Part shown: in pieces, positions 22,053 to 31,747 of the stretch | How the letters are laid out: every line of letters starts with the position of its first letter | How positions within the stretch are numbered: position 1 is the first letter of the stretch | Source of the DNA: Dendrocalamus latiflorus | Taxonomy: Eukaryota; Streptophyta; Magnoliopsida; Poales; Poaceae | Direction: 5' to 3' | Length of the DNA stretch: 64,000 bases | Assembly: GCA_017311315.1 (NCBI GenBank) | Contig: CM029669.1 | Coordinates: 16,217,102-16,281,101 of the forward strand | The notes under the pieces: generated by a model | Database searches by the model: none | What the model was told of the DNA's origin: nothing | What the model saw: only the letters and a program-made list of their open reading frames with translations | Position numbers and translations under genes: made by a program

Positions 22053-23084
22053 CTAATTTAGATCTCCAAACATGTCTTGAGAATGAAATTCTTCAAGTGT
22101 GTCCTCAACGCACATAAGATCATCTTTCTTTCGAGAAGCACATGTGTCTTTGAGTTCTTGAATGAACTTTTGAGAACATCCGGCTTCATCATTGTTGGAT
22201 GTGAGATTGAAGTGTGCTTCATATCTCTTTTCTTGAGTCTTCTTGCCTTGAGTCAAAGACTGGAGGTAGAGGTTTACAAGGTGCTTCGGTGTGCGGCATT
22301 TCTTGGTAGGATGGTTGTAGCAACCACACTTTTGACAAATTTCAGTTTTGTCAACTTTCTTACCAGAATTGCCTTTACCTTTCTTGAATCCACTTGGTTT
22401 TTGTTTCTTGTTGCGTTTGATTTTACCTTTGAAGTTCTTTGAGTAGTCTTTTGAACCACCGAACTTGGTGTTATTTTGATTAGCATGTATTTCAGGAAGT
22501 GGATCAGCCTCAATGGGACGTTGCTGATTGTTCTTTAAAAGAAGTTCGGCATGCTTTTCTGCCTGAAGCATAGTATGCATTAGATCAAAATAAGTTTGGT
22601 AATTTGCAGCACGCCATTGCTGCTGTAGGACCCTGTCAGATGGGAGCATAGTAGAGAGAGTCTTCTCTATTTTATCCGCATCCGTTGGTTCCTTTTCACA
22701 AAACCGCAACTTGGAGCAAATAGCATGAAGGACATGATTATAGTCTCCAGCAGTTTTGAAGTCTTGGAGTCTAAGATGTGCCCATTCATGATTAGCCTCA
22801 GGTAGGATAACAACTTTCTGCTGTTCATATCTATTTTTTAGGGCTAACCATAAAGTGAGTGGATTTTCCTCATAGAGATATTCCGCCTTTAAATCTGGAT
22901 GTATGTGATTCTGAATTATGCTTAGAACGGAATATTTCACAATATCCGGAGGAATTTGATTATCTGGAGGATTAAATATCACCATTTGCAAACCACGTGT
23001 GGTTAGGTTGATTTTGAGGTCCATAGCCCATGTAGGGTAGTTGGCACCATCGAGAGCGAGGGGCTCAAAATCTTTGGTAGCCAT
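22053..23084 (-). CDS. Copia gag
   Basis: The 343-residue frame is intact, from MATKDFEPLALDGANYPTWA to a stop at 22053. It has the UBN2/Copia gag fold signature in its first two thirds and a CCHC nucleic-acid-binding knuckle, C-Q-K-C-x4-H-x4-C, at about 250. It packages element RNA in virus-like particles. It is the only undamaged frame of this element. Confidence 0.85.
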   Translation of the reverse strand: MATKDFEPLALDGANYPTWAMDLKINLTTRGLQMVIFNPPDNQIPPDIVKYSVLSIIQNHIHPDLKAEYLYEENPLTLWLALKNRYEQQKVVILPEANHEWAHLRLQDFKTAGDYNHVLHAICSKLRFCEKEPTDADKIEKTLSTMLPSDRVLQQQWRAANYQTYFDLMHTMLQAEKHAELLLKNNQQRPIEADPLPEIHANQNNTKFGGSKDYSKNFKGKIKRNKKQKPSGFKKGKGNSGKKVDKTEICQKCGCYNHPTKKCRTPKHLVNLYLQSLTQGKKTQEKRYEAHFNLTSNNDEAGCSQKFIQELKDTCASRKKDDLMCVEDTLEEFHSQDMFGDLN

Positions 23085-24869
23085 TAAAGCCTACATGAAA
23101 AGTACAACATAAATGATTAATTTACATGAGGTAAATTAATGTGTATGGTAATGTTGTAATAAAATGCAAAATATGTGGAAAACAATATGAGTATTGTAAT
23201 CCAAATGAATATATACCCAAATTAAATATAACATATGGTTATATTTATAATACCGTGAAATTACAATATTGGTGGTGAACACCAATGTATTGTATGGCAT
23301 AGCGTACAAATAAATGTAGCAAAGTGCCATAAATTGTAATTATGGTATATATTGTAGGTATAATATTTTGCAAAATTTCCAATTTATTAAGTACAATGGT
23401 ACTCACTAAATGGGAATTTTAATTTTAAATTTGCTAGAGATAGCAAATTGAAATATGGTCGCAGTTTATATTGTAATTAAATTGTAATAAAGTATTAATC
23501 CTACATATGTAAAAATTTATATAAATGTGGTTGCACATTTATATAAATAATTACATAATTTTCAGGTCCTGTAGGGACTGAAATGATAATTTATAACAGT
23601 ACAAATAAACGGGTACAATTATAAACAAGTACGAGGACTATACTGTAAATATTACAATGGGAATTTATTTTAAACATAAAATGCAGCATTTTCCATAAAA
23701 GGGAGGGGGGTTTTTTGTAAATTTTTGGCAACTTGGGCTGCAGCCCATTTGGCCTTTGGGCCCAAGAGGGAGTTGGGGACTTTTTGGGCCAAAAGCCCAT
23801 GGTTTGGGCAGCATATAAAAGGAGGCAAAGGGGAGGTTAGGGTTTCCCCTAACCCTAAGTGTTAGCTGCCACAACCAGGCATGGCCGCCGGCCGGGCCGA
23901 GCACCACCGCCGCTGGCCGGGCTGGGCCGTGCGCCGCCGCCGCCTCGCCGCCGGAAGCCGCCACACCTCCGGGAGCCGCCGCGCTGGGCGCCACTGCCGC
24001 CGGCCGCCACGCAGCGCCTGCCCGCGCCGGCCTCCACACCATCGGCCGGCCTCCACGCGCCGCGCCGGTCCTGGCCGTTCGGGCTCGGGGCAGCCACGGG
24101 CGCGTCCTCTTCGCCGGGCTTCGCCGGCCGCGCGCCGGCTGCGCCCGCGTTGGGCCGTGGCTCGCCGGCTGTCGCGCCGCCGGAGCATGCGGGCTCCTAG
24201 CCGTGTCAGCCTCAGGCGCTGCTCTGGGCCGCCGCGTTACACCACGGACGCAGTCGCCCGCGGGTACCTTCGGCCGTGGGCGTCGCCTCAGGGGCCTCTG
24301 CGGGCATGAGCGCCGCCAGGCGCCTCCACGCCGAGCGCCGGGGCTTGTGCGGCATCGGACGCCGTCGACTAGGCGCCGGACACCTCTCTGTTCCGGGCCG
24401 ACCACTGCGCTGGCTTTGCTTTGGCTGAGCCGCGCCTGGGCATCGAACTGTGCCGTCGCGCCTTGCGCCGGCCGCACCAGTTGGCCGCGCCCCCTCCCCC
24501 GTCTTCTTCTCTGTTTATGTTGAGGAGAAGGCGTCCTCTGCGGAGGAGGCCGGTGGAGGGGTGTGGATCCGGAGTCCAGGACGGCGGTTTGCCACCGCGG
24601 GGGTGTGCGCCGGTCGTCGGAGCGGTCCATAGCGCGGAGCCTTCGCTGGAGGGAAGACGCCGTGTGTCTCCCATGGACGACGACGACGCGGCACAGAACC
24701 ATGGGCGGTGGCGATGATGGTGGTCGTCGGTGACAGTGGTGGAGGCTTCTCATGGGCAGAAGCAAGGAGAACATGCAATGATTCGTGCAAAGACTCCACC
24801 AAAGCAAGGATATTCAGGAATGCTTTTTTGTGTTTGTCACATAGAGCCATTACCTTGTCTTGTTTTCAC
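23085..24869 (-). other. Copia leader with a GC-rich block
   Basis: Between the primer site and gag lie AT-rich DNA next to gag and a GC-rich block (about 23840-24720). Open frames there (up to 380 codons, Arg/Pro/Ala-rich, on both strands) look like composition artefacts. A truncated relative at 47274-47520 has a similar GC-rich leader. Confidence 0.6.
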
Positions 24870-24877
24870 TGTGTGCT

Positions 24878-25911
24878 TAGGGGTGAAAACGGATCGGATA
24901 GTTTCCGCCGGATCCGGACAGATACGGATACGGATTGTGTCGGATCGGATTTTTTTCAGATAGTTCTCGGATCGGATACGGATACGGATTTTTTTTATCG
25001 GATACGGATACGAATACAGTAAGCCTAGTATCCGTCGAATACGGATACGGATTATCCGGATAATACGAAAACGGATATCCGAGGGGAGGGGAGGGACTTT
25101 AACTTTTATTTTTGATTTTTGGATTTCAGAAAAGCCTAGGAAATTCATTTAAGCTCAGAAAAATATGAAATAAACTCCAAAAATTCCAGGAAAATTCACA
25201 GAAGTTCCTGTTGACATTTTGGACTTAATAAAAATATTTTCAACTAATGTTGGTATTTAATTTTCATACTTAAAAATACTTTTTAATTTCAAAAGTAGAC
25301 CTTTAAACTCCAGAAAATCCAGGAAACCAAATAAAAGCCAAATAACTCCAAATAATTAATTTAAAGTAGGATTTTTATAGAAAATCAAAATATCATTTTA
25401 TTTAATATCTATTTTTTTGGTTTTCACTTAATTTATTTTTCAAATCAGGCTTTTTCAAAAATAGAAAATCCTGGGCTGTTACAACTTGATGGATGAAATG
25501 GAGGAATGAAATGTTCTTATATTTGTTCAAATTGCTATCATGTCATCATGTGTATTCCATGAATTGCACGTTGTTATTACTTATGTAGTTTTGTTATGAT
25601 CGACTATTGGGGTATATTTTCGTTGTGGATGAAAAGACTATGCTTATTTAGATTTCATGAATGTTTTGACAACATGAACTATTTACGTATTTTCGTTAAT
25701 TTTGGATGTATAGTTTAAGAGGTTTTCATGTTCCGATAAATATTCGTAACCGTATTCGTTTCGATTCGTATTCGATCCGTATCTGTATTCGATATTATTC
25801 GTATTTGTATTCGTATTCGAGTTATCTGTATTCGTATCCGTATCCGAAAAAATATGAAAACAAATATGGTAGAGGCATTATCCGTCCGTATCCGATCCGT
25901 TTTCACCCCTA
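24878..25911. mobile_element. 1034-bp non-autonomous hAT element
   Basis: Termini TAGGGGTGAAAACGGATCGG and its reverse complement, flanked by an exact 8-bp duplication TGTGTGCT (24870-24877 and 25912-25919), identify a hAT element. Subterminal regions on both sides are arrays of CGGATA / GATACG hexamers, a pattern expected of transposase-binding sites. The centre is AT-rich and non-coding. Confidence 0.92.
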
Positions 25912-25926
25912 TGTGTGCTGATAACG
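25912..25926 (-). other. Primer-binding site of the minus-strand Copia
   Basis: On the minus strand CGTTATCAGCACACA directly follows the 5' LTR. A near-identical site follows the LTR at 47274-47520. The hAT element begins at its last base. Confidence 0.65.
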
Positions 25927-26102
25927 TATTAAGAAAGATTGAGACAAGTGTTTGCAACGGAACTTTTGATTCTTGTTACTTTATGAATCTGTACAATGCT
26001 TTATATAGATGATGAATGGATGGCATAAAAGGTGTCTTTATGAGAAGGTATCTATACATTTGTAACTGTACATTAGGCAGTTTCTGTAACTAGTGTTTAA
26101 CA
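25927..26102 (-). repeat. 5' LTR of the minus-strand Copia
   Basis: 176 bp, about 6 differences from the copy at 17833-18008; AATAA follows at 26103-26107. Confidence 0.9.
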
Positions 26103-26312
26103 AATAAGAGGAAGCTGTCTCAAAATTGGTCAACCCGTGAACCTTATTTTACGCGCGTTCCATGCTTTCGTCATATGGGAAATGCAACAAAAAATCGCTG
26201 CCTGTCACCTGCAAGTTACTATTTACTCCATTAGTCTTTCACTGATCAATAATGGAACTGCGAAGGTGAAACGACGAGGAATAGTCGACACTCGACACGC
26301 CGGAGTAGATTA

Positions 26313-26544
26313 GGGCGTCCGCAATGGTAATAGCTAGTACTAGCTATATAGTCAGCTGACGTGGAGGTGAGAGACAAAAGCAAAGATTATTTTATACTGT
26401 TGGACCCACATGCTTCTCTATCATGTTCTTGGACTACGTGAAATAGATCAGCTATTTGCTCGTCGCTAGTGACTACTCTCTCTCCTACTTTTTCCTTGCC
26501 ATATCAGATCTAGCTAACTAAATAGCCAGCTGTTGGAGACGCCC
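26313..26544. mobile_element. MITE with GGGCGTC ends
   Basis: Left end GGGCGTCCGCAATGG and reverse complement of the right end GGGCGTCTCCAACAG are imperfect inverted repeats; TA flanks both sides. The interior has paired TAGCTAG/CTAGCTA blocks. It lies just left of the giant element. Confidence 0.55.
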
Positions 26545-26651
26545 TAAGCATTCAGCAAGCTAGGACGTACGACATTCCGATCGCTAGCATGCTGTCCACG
26601 TCACCACAAGGAGTGTACACGTACGCGCTCGTTTACGGGAGGGGGACCCAT

Positions 26652-26886
26652 AGCCCCCCGAAATTCCTTTTTTGGCCCCCCAAAGCAAAAAATTCCAAAA
26701 AAGGACCCCATTTGAGCGCGCGTTTACGGGAGGGGGACACGTGGCCACTGTTCATCCGGTCGTGCGGTCTGTGACCGCACGACCGGCCTGGCGCCGCGCC
26801 CGAGCGCGCGAGCTCCCGCCCAGCGCGCGACCGCCTCGCGTGACCGCGCGTCCCCCGCGCCGACCGCGCGTCCCGCGCCCGCCCAG
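26652..26886 (+). repeat. Left terminal inverted repeat
   Basis: Matches the reverse complement of about 40925-41153 with few differences over about 235 bp. It includes GCGCGTTTACGGGAGGGGGA, then CACGTGG, and a 31-bp palindrome at 26756-26786 with arms CCGGTCGTGCGGTC / GACCGCACGACCGG and a 3-base centre. Confidence 0.85.
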
Positions 26887-27144
26887 CGCTTGTCTCGACG
26901 CCGACCGCGCGAATCTTTGCCATTCGCGTCCCGTCCTTTCGGCCAAAATGAAAAAAAGCAGCAGCACGCACACGCCAAAATGAAGGGCTTTTTCATGTAC
27001 CCAGCCGCACACGCGTCAGGAGCCCAAAAACGGCCCCCCTCAGGAGCACACGCGCATGCAGACTTAAAAGCGCAAGGAGAAGGAAGAAATGCTTGGCCAG
27101 CCAGGAAGCTCAAGCACAGTTGAAACGAAGCCAGAGCGAGAGAG

Positions 27145-28801
27145 TGAGGAAGCGAAGGAAAGTGACGAGTGAAAACCCGTAGATTTGAGTTGTGTTTGTT
27201 CGGAATCTGCGGTTTTTGCAAATACAAAAGTTGTAGATCATCTCGTGTGCTTCAAGAAGAGCTAAGTCTTGTGCCCGCGAAACTAAAATTTTATGTATGT
27301 GATTAGTCCATAATTAGTCGATTAGCACAAATCATCGTTTGGTAATGTTATTTTATGTGAATGTGTGATACGCGATGTCAATATTTGGTACGTTATGTAT
27401 TTGTAGGTAATCTTTATGTGAATATATGTATTATAAGTCAATGTGTCATACAGTGTGTATGTGTAGGTAAAAATCAACATATGATGCATGCTTTATTGTA
27501 GTGTAGATAATGTTATATTTTATGTTGAAGTTACGTATTGTAATGTAGTTAGTTTTTGCTGAAGAAAAGAGAGGAGCGAAAGCCGGAAGAGTTGAATTGT
27601 TTTCGGTTGGAATCAGTGGACTTGGCAAGTAGAAAAGTTGTAGATCGTCTCGTGAGCATCAACAAGAGGTAAGTTTTGTGCCCATGCAACTATAATTTTA
27701 TGTATGTCATTAGGCCTGAATTAACGAAACCATCTTGTGTTACTGTTATTTTATGTCAATATTTTATACGCTATGTATGTATAGCAAATCTTGCATATGT
27801 TTAGCATGATGTATTGTAGTGTATATAGGGTTTCAATTTTTTGTGAACATACGTAATGTAAAGTAGTTTCAGTTAGGTGGAAAATATGAAGTTGTAGTGT
27901 GTAGACGTTGAGAAAACACATATTTATGTTAGAGCAATTATAGGTGATAACAATAGTACTAGGATTAAAATAAATTAGAAATAAATTTGGTAGATTAGAA
28001 ATAATGGGGGGTGAAAGGTACAGAAGTGGTAACTGAGCAAAGTAACAGGTATGGTGTGGGGAGGAGCAGGTGAGGACTGTGCAGTAAGTTTGCAAGTGGG
28101 GAAGATCTTGGTCTGCGTGCTAGTGCGCTTGTTGGTTGTACTGTATCGTATAGAATTGAGGTGGTGGAAGGAGAAAGAAATCAGAAATGGCATGGCACCC
28201 GCCACCACCTCTACTCTACTCTAGCCCAGCATCTTTTAGCTTTGAATTTATCCCAAAATCAAAATAAATGGATACCTTTTGAAGTGAATTTTTCGAATGG
28301 TTTACAGACTTCAAATGTATATACGCTGTTTATGTCGTTTGCTGCGTCTCGAAAAATGTTGACGGTAGTTATTTGTAGTGTTTATGTCGTTTTCTATCTA
28401 TATACCACTAGAAATTTACATAGACATTTACTTTTTCAGAAGTATTTGCTGCGTCCAAATGTCGTTTGCTACATAGACTGTTTATGTCCACAGTTAGAAA
28501 AGATTGTAGTTTAAATAATGTGCCCATGTGTTGAAAAAGTAAATATTTATGTTGGAGCATTTGTAGGTGTTAGATTAGAGATAATTTGTATAATTAGTAT
28601 GCTTAGTGAATGACCGTAGTATGAAGGTCATTTGATGGAAATAAAAATGATATGTATATTTAATTTGATGTATGGTACAATTAGAAAGTAAAATAGTTAC
28701 AAATAAATCGTAGATTTAGAAATACAAAACATATAATAATCGAAACTGTTAATTACAAGATACGATTGTTACATACTGTGTACTAAAATGGTTGATTATG
28801 C
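27145..28801 (+). promoter_or_regulatory. Transposase upstream region with a duplicated leader and probable 5' UTR intron
   Basis: A segment at about 27159-27310 recurs, diverged, at about 27561-27712 (shared 'aaaagttgtagatc', 'ctcgtg', 'tgtgcccg/atg', 'aattttatgtatgt'). The second copy has an excellent splice donor, AAGAGGTAAGTTTTG (near 27669), and an acceptor-like TTATGTTAG lies just before the transposase ATG (near 28811). The likely arrangement is a leader exon and a ~1.1-kb 5' UTR intron. No open frame of note in between. Confidence 0.45.
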
Positions 28802-28819
28802 ACTTATGTTAGGTACGCA

Positions 28820-31469
28820 ATGGCTGGCATTGAACAATTGATGGTGTTTTATGGGAGTGGTCTCGTACGTGATGGGCCGTATGGGGCGGACCTGTCAAAT
28901 TGCGAGCGGACCGTGATCCGGGCACCCGGTCTGAGCGCCATGAGCTTGTCTGAGCTACGGAGGTGTGTCCGTTCAGCGTTCGATCGACAGACCGCAAGGA
29001 AGAAGTTACGGATCGAGGCAGTCTATGCCTCAATGGTGGATGACGGAAGGGGGAGCATATGGCAACTTCTGAAGGTGACCAATGACGCCTCATGGGCGAA
29101 CTACATGGAGGTCGTGTGCAACCCTGATGCTGCGATACATGGAGGTCGAGTTCGTGGAGAGGGCAGAATCATCAGGCATGGTTGGTTCAGATGCCGCTGG
29201 TGGAGATGAAGTGGCCGGCGGTCATGAAGACCCTTCTGCGGGAGAACATGTGGGCGAGGAAGTGGGTGATGAAGACGACAGGAGGCGTGCGCAGAATTTT
29301 CAGCCCAACGAAGGTGTGCACGACAGGTGGTGGGCCGCCCGTATTAACTGTCATGAGTATCTTGGGGACCGGGTGGAAGAAGAGGACAGCGAGGAGGATG
29401 AGGAGGTTGACACAGGCAGCTCTGGAGAGGACGAGGATGGCGAAGGTGCAACTGGAGGGGTGGTAGGCCGTGTTGTGACCACGGACGGTGCGTACGTGTC
29501 GTCCAGACTGGACGACATCGCAGCGGCAGCCCTAGTTCTGCCACAGGCGGAGGAGGGAGAATGGGGGTTCAGCGAGGGCGCACTCTTTCTGGGGCAGTGC
29601 TTCCGTAATAAGAGTGCTGTCCAGCAGGCTATTGCTAGACATGCCGTCAACATAAGCCGGACGTATCGGGTCCACAAGTCAAAGCCGGACACGTACGTTG
29701 TGAAGTGTGTGGACGGGTCATGTGGTGGCAAAGTCCGTGCACAACGGTACAAGGGCGTTGGCACGGAGTTCCGGATAACGGTGCTGCAAGATCACAGTTG
29801 CGAGCTTGCGGGGCCAGTACATAGACACCGCAACATGACATCACGTTATGTTGCGGAGGTGGTCACGCACCTCGTCCAGGCGGATGTGTCAATTACCCCG
29901 AAGGTTCTGATGGCAGCAGTAGCGAACGAGGCGGGCTACGAAGTGAGCTACAAGAAGGTGTGGCGGGCGAAGCGAAAGGTGCTGCACGGTATGTATGGGA
30001 CGTACGAGGAGGCGTACGACCTGGTCCCAAGAATGCTGGATCAAATTGCACAATCAAACCCAGGCACTTACATAAACAGGCAGGAGAGGGTCCATCCTAC
30101 GGAGGGCCCGAACTGTTTTATTCTTGACAGAGTGTTCTGGGCCTTCCATCAGGCGATACAAGGGTTCAGGTGGTGCCGTCCAGTGCTAACCGTAGATGGG
30201 ACGTTCCTATCCGGCAAGTACAAGGGCACTATCCTTACCGCAGTTGCAGCCGATGCAAATGACCAGTTACTCCCAGTGGCATTTGCAATTGTGGAGAGCG
30301 AGAATACAGATAGCTGGCTTTGGTTTCTTTGCAATTTGAAGAATGCCGTAGTGCAAGACAGGCCCGAAGTGTGCCTTATCTCCGACCGCAATGCAGGCTT
30401 GATGTCTGCGTTGCGAACGTTGCAGGATGGGACGCAGGCCCCCGTCCCGTGGACTGATGTGAAGAACCGCTGGTGCATGAGGCATATTGCAGCGAACTTC
30501 CACAGAAGGTTCCGTAGCAAGGACCTCATGAAGATGTTCAAGAAGCTATGCATGCAGAACCAGAAGCGGAAGTTCGACGCCTTGCGGAGGCAGCTCGATC
30601 AGGAGGCTACGAAGCATGTGCATGCAGAAGCAGGGGCCGTGGAGGGGGGCTCCACAAGAGTCGGGGTATTCTCACAATGGGTTCAGTCCAATGCACCTGA
30701 CTTGGAAATGTGGTCTTTGTTGCACGACACCGGTGGGGCGAGGTATGGGATCATGACAACCAACATGTCCGAGGTTTACAATGGTGTATTGAAGGGCGTC
30801 AGATCCCTGCCGATCACGGCAATTGTGGCCGAGACCTGGAACCGTACCGTCGGGTACTTTGTGAATAGAGCCAGGATGGCGCAGAAGCACGTTGAGGAAA
30901 ACAAGCAATACTCTGAGGTCATGCAGGCCTTCATGGACAGGAAGATGGAGAAGGCTCGAACCCACATTGCTCAGCCCATTGATGGCTTAAGGAGGAAGTT
31001 TGAGGTCTGCCTAAGGCAGAAGTATGTCATGGGTCAAATTAGAGGGGAGCGCAAGCAGGTATGCACGATTGGTGATGAAGCATCTTGCAGCTGCAACAAG
31101 CCCCAGCTTCTGCACAAGCCATGCTCCCATGTGTACGCGGCATGCGCTGTATGGAACCAGGCGTCGACACAGTACATCTCCAAGTACTACGACATGCAGC
31201 ACTTGTATGCAACCTGGAGTGCAGAGTTCCATTCCTACGGGGTAGACATGCACTACAGGGAATTATGGCCGGGGGAGATAAAGTGGGTGCCCAACGATGC
31301 ACTGAAGCATGTCGAGCGTGGAAGACGACAAAGCCGTCGCATCCGCAACGACATGGATGAGAGCCAGCGAGGGGATCGTGTTCGGCGCCCGAAGTGTAGG
31401 CTATGCAAGACCTTTGGCCACTCCCTCAGTCAGTGCCCAAACAGGCCGGCATCAAGCAACGCTCCGTAG
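28820..31469 (+). pseudogene. MULE transposase with one apparent frameshift
   Basis: The N-terminus begins MAGIEQLMVFYGSGLVRDG in a frame open to 29209, then continues in a second frame open from 29082 to 31469. The switch is near 29141-29144, where four bases (GGAG) look inserted beside an identical nearby motif. Within the 795-codon main frame: an acidic linker (about 100-130), a MuDR-type DNA-binding zinc region (about 200-240), a catalytic domain with D372 (in VDGTF), D435 (in SDRNAGL) and E564 (in MSEVYN), a SWIM zinc finger (C669-x-C671-x9-C681-x-H683), and a C-terminal CCHC knuckle at 772-785. All three DDE residues and both zinc sites are present. It would cut and join element ends in the nucleus. 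Whether the shift is real, an assembly error or a spliced junction is open. Confidence 0.9.
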
Positions 31470-31747
31470 TACCAACCACAATCCATATGTAATGTATTAT
31501 TCAGGAGGTGTACGCTTAATTGTTGGCTCGATGGTGTAGCTATGTATTGCACATTACCATGTTATGTATATTTTCGCACATTCCATATGTTTCCTTGTCG
31601 TGTGGGTCATAATGGTGTGCACATTTTACGTATGTTTTTGTACATTCCGTACGTTTCCCTGTCATAACATTTGTTGTGAGTTATGTTGTTATTTGTTACA
31701 CATTTTGTTGTAATGTACACTAACTTGTTATCCTTCTTTGGCAGGAC

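Larger units (their letters stand above)
17833..26102 (-). mobile_element. Full-length Copia retrotransposon, 176-bp LTRs, AATAA duplication
   Basis: Both LTRs are 176 bp (17833-18008 and 25927-26102), differ at about 6 positions, and are flanked by AATAA (17828-17832, 26103-26107). On the minus strand the order is 5' LTR, primer site, GC-rich leader, gag, protease, integrase, reverse transcriptase, RNase H, polypurine tract, 3' LTR, the Copia order. The coding region is broken by stops and a frameshift, so this copy cannot make a full polyprotein. A hAT element (24878-25911) lies next to its primer site. The LTRs end TG...TA. About 3.4% LTR divergence suggests an age of order 1 My under commonly used grass LTR rates. 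Confidence 0.9.

Noticed and set aside
23665..24807. 380-codon minus-strand frame in the Copia leader
   Set aside because: Arg/Pro-rich, equally open on the other strand, and located in the non-coding leader.
26724..27227. 167-codon minus-strand frame in the left end of the giant element
   Set aside because: It runs through the GC-rich inverted repeat and resembles nothing; antisense to the predicted leader.
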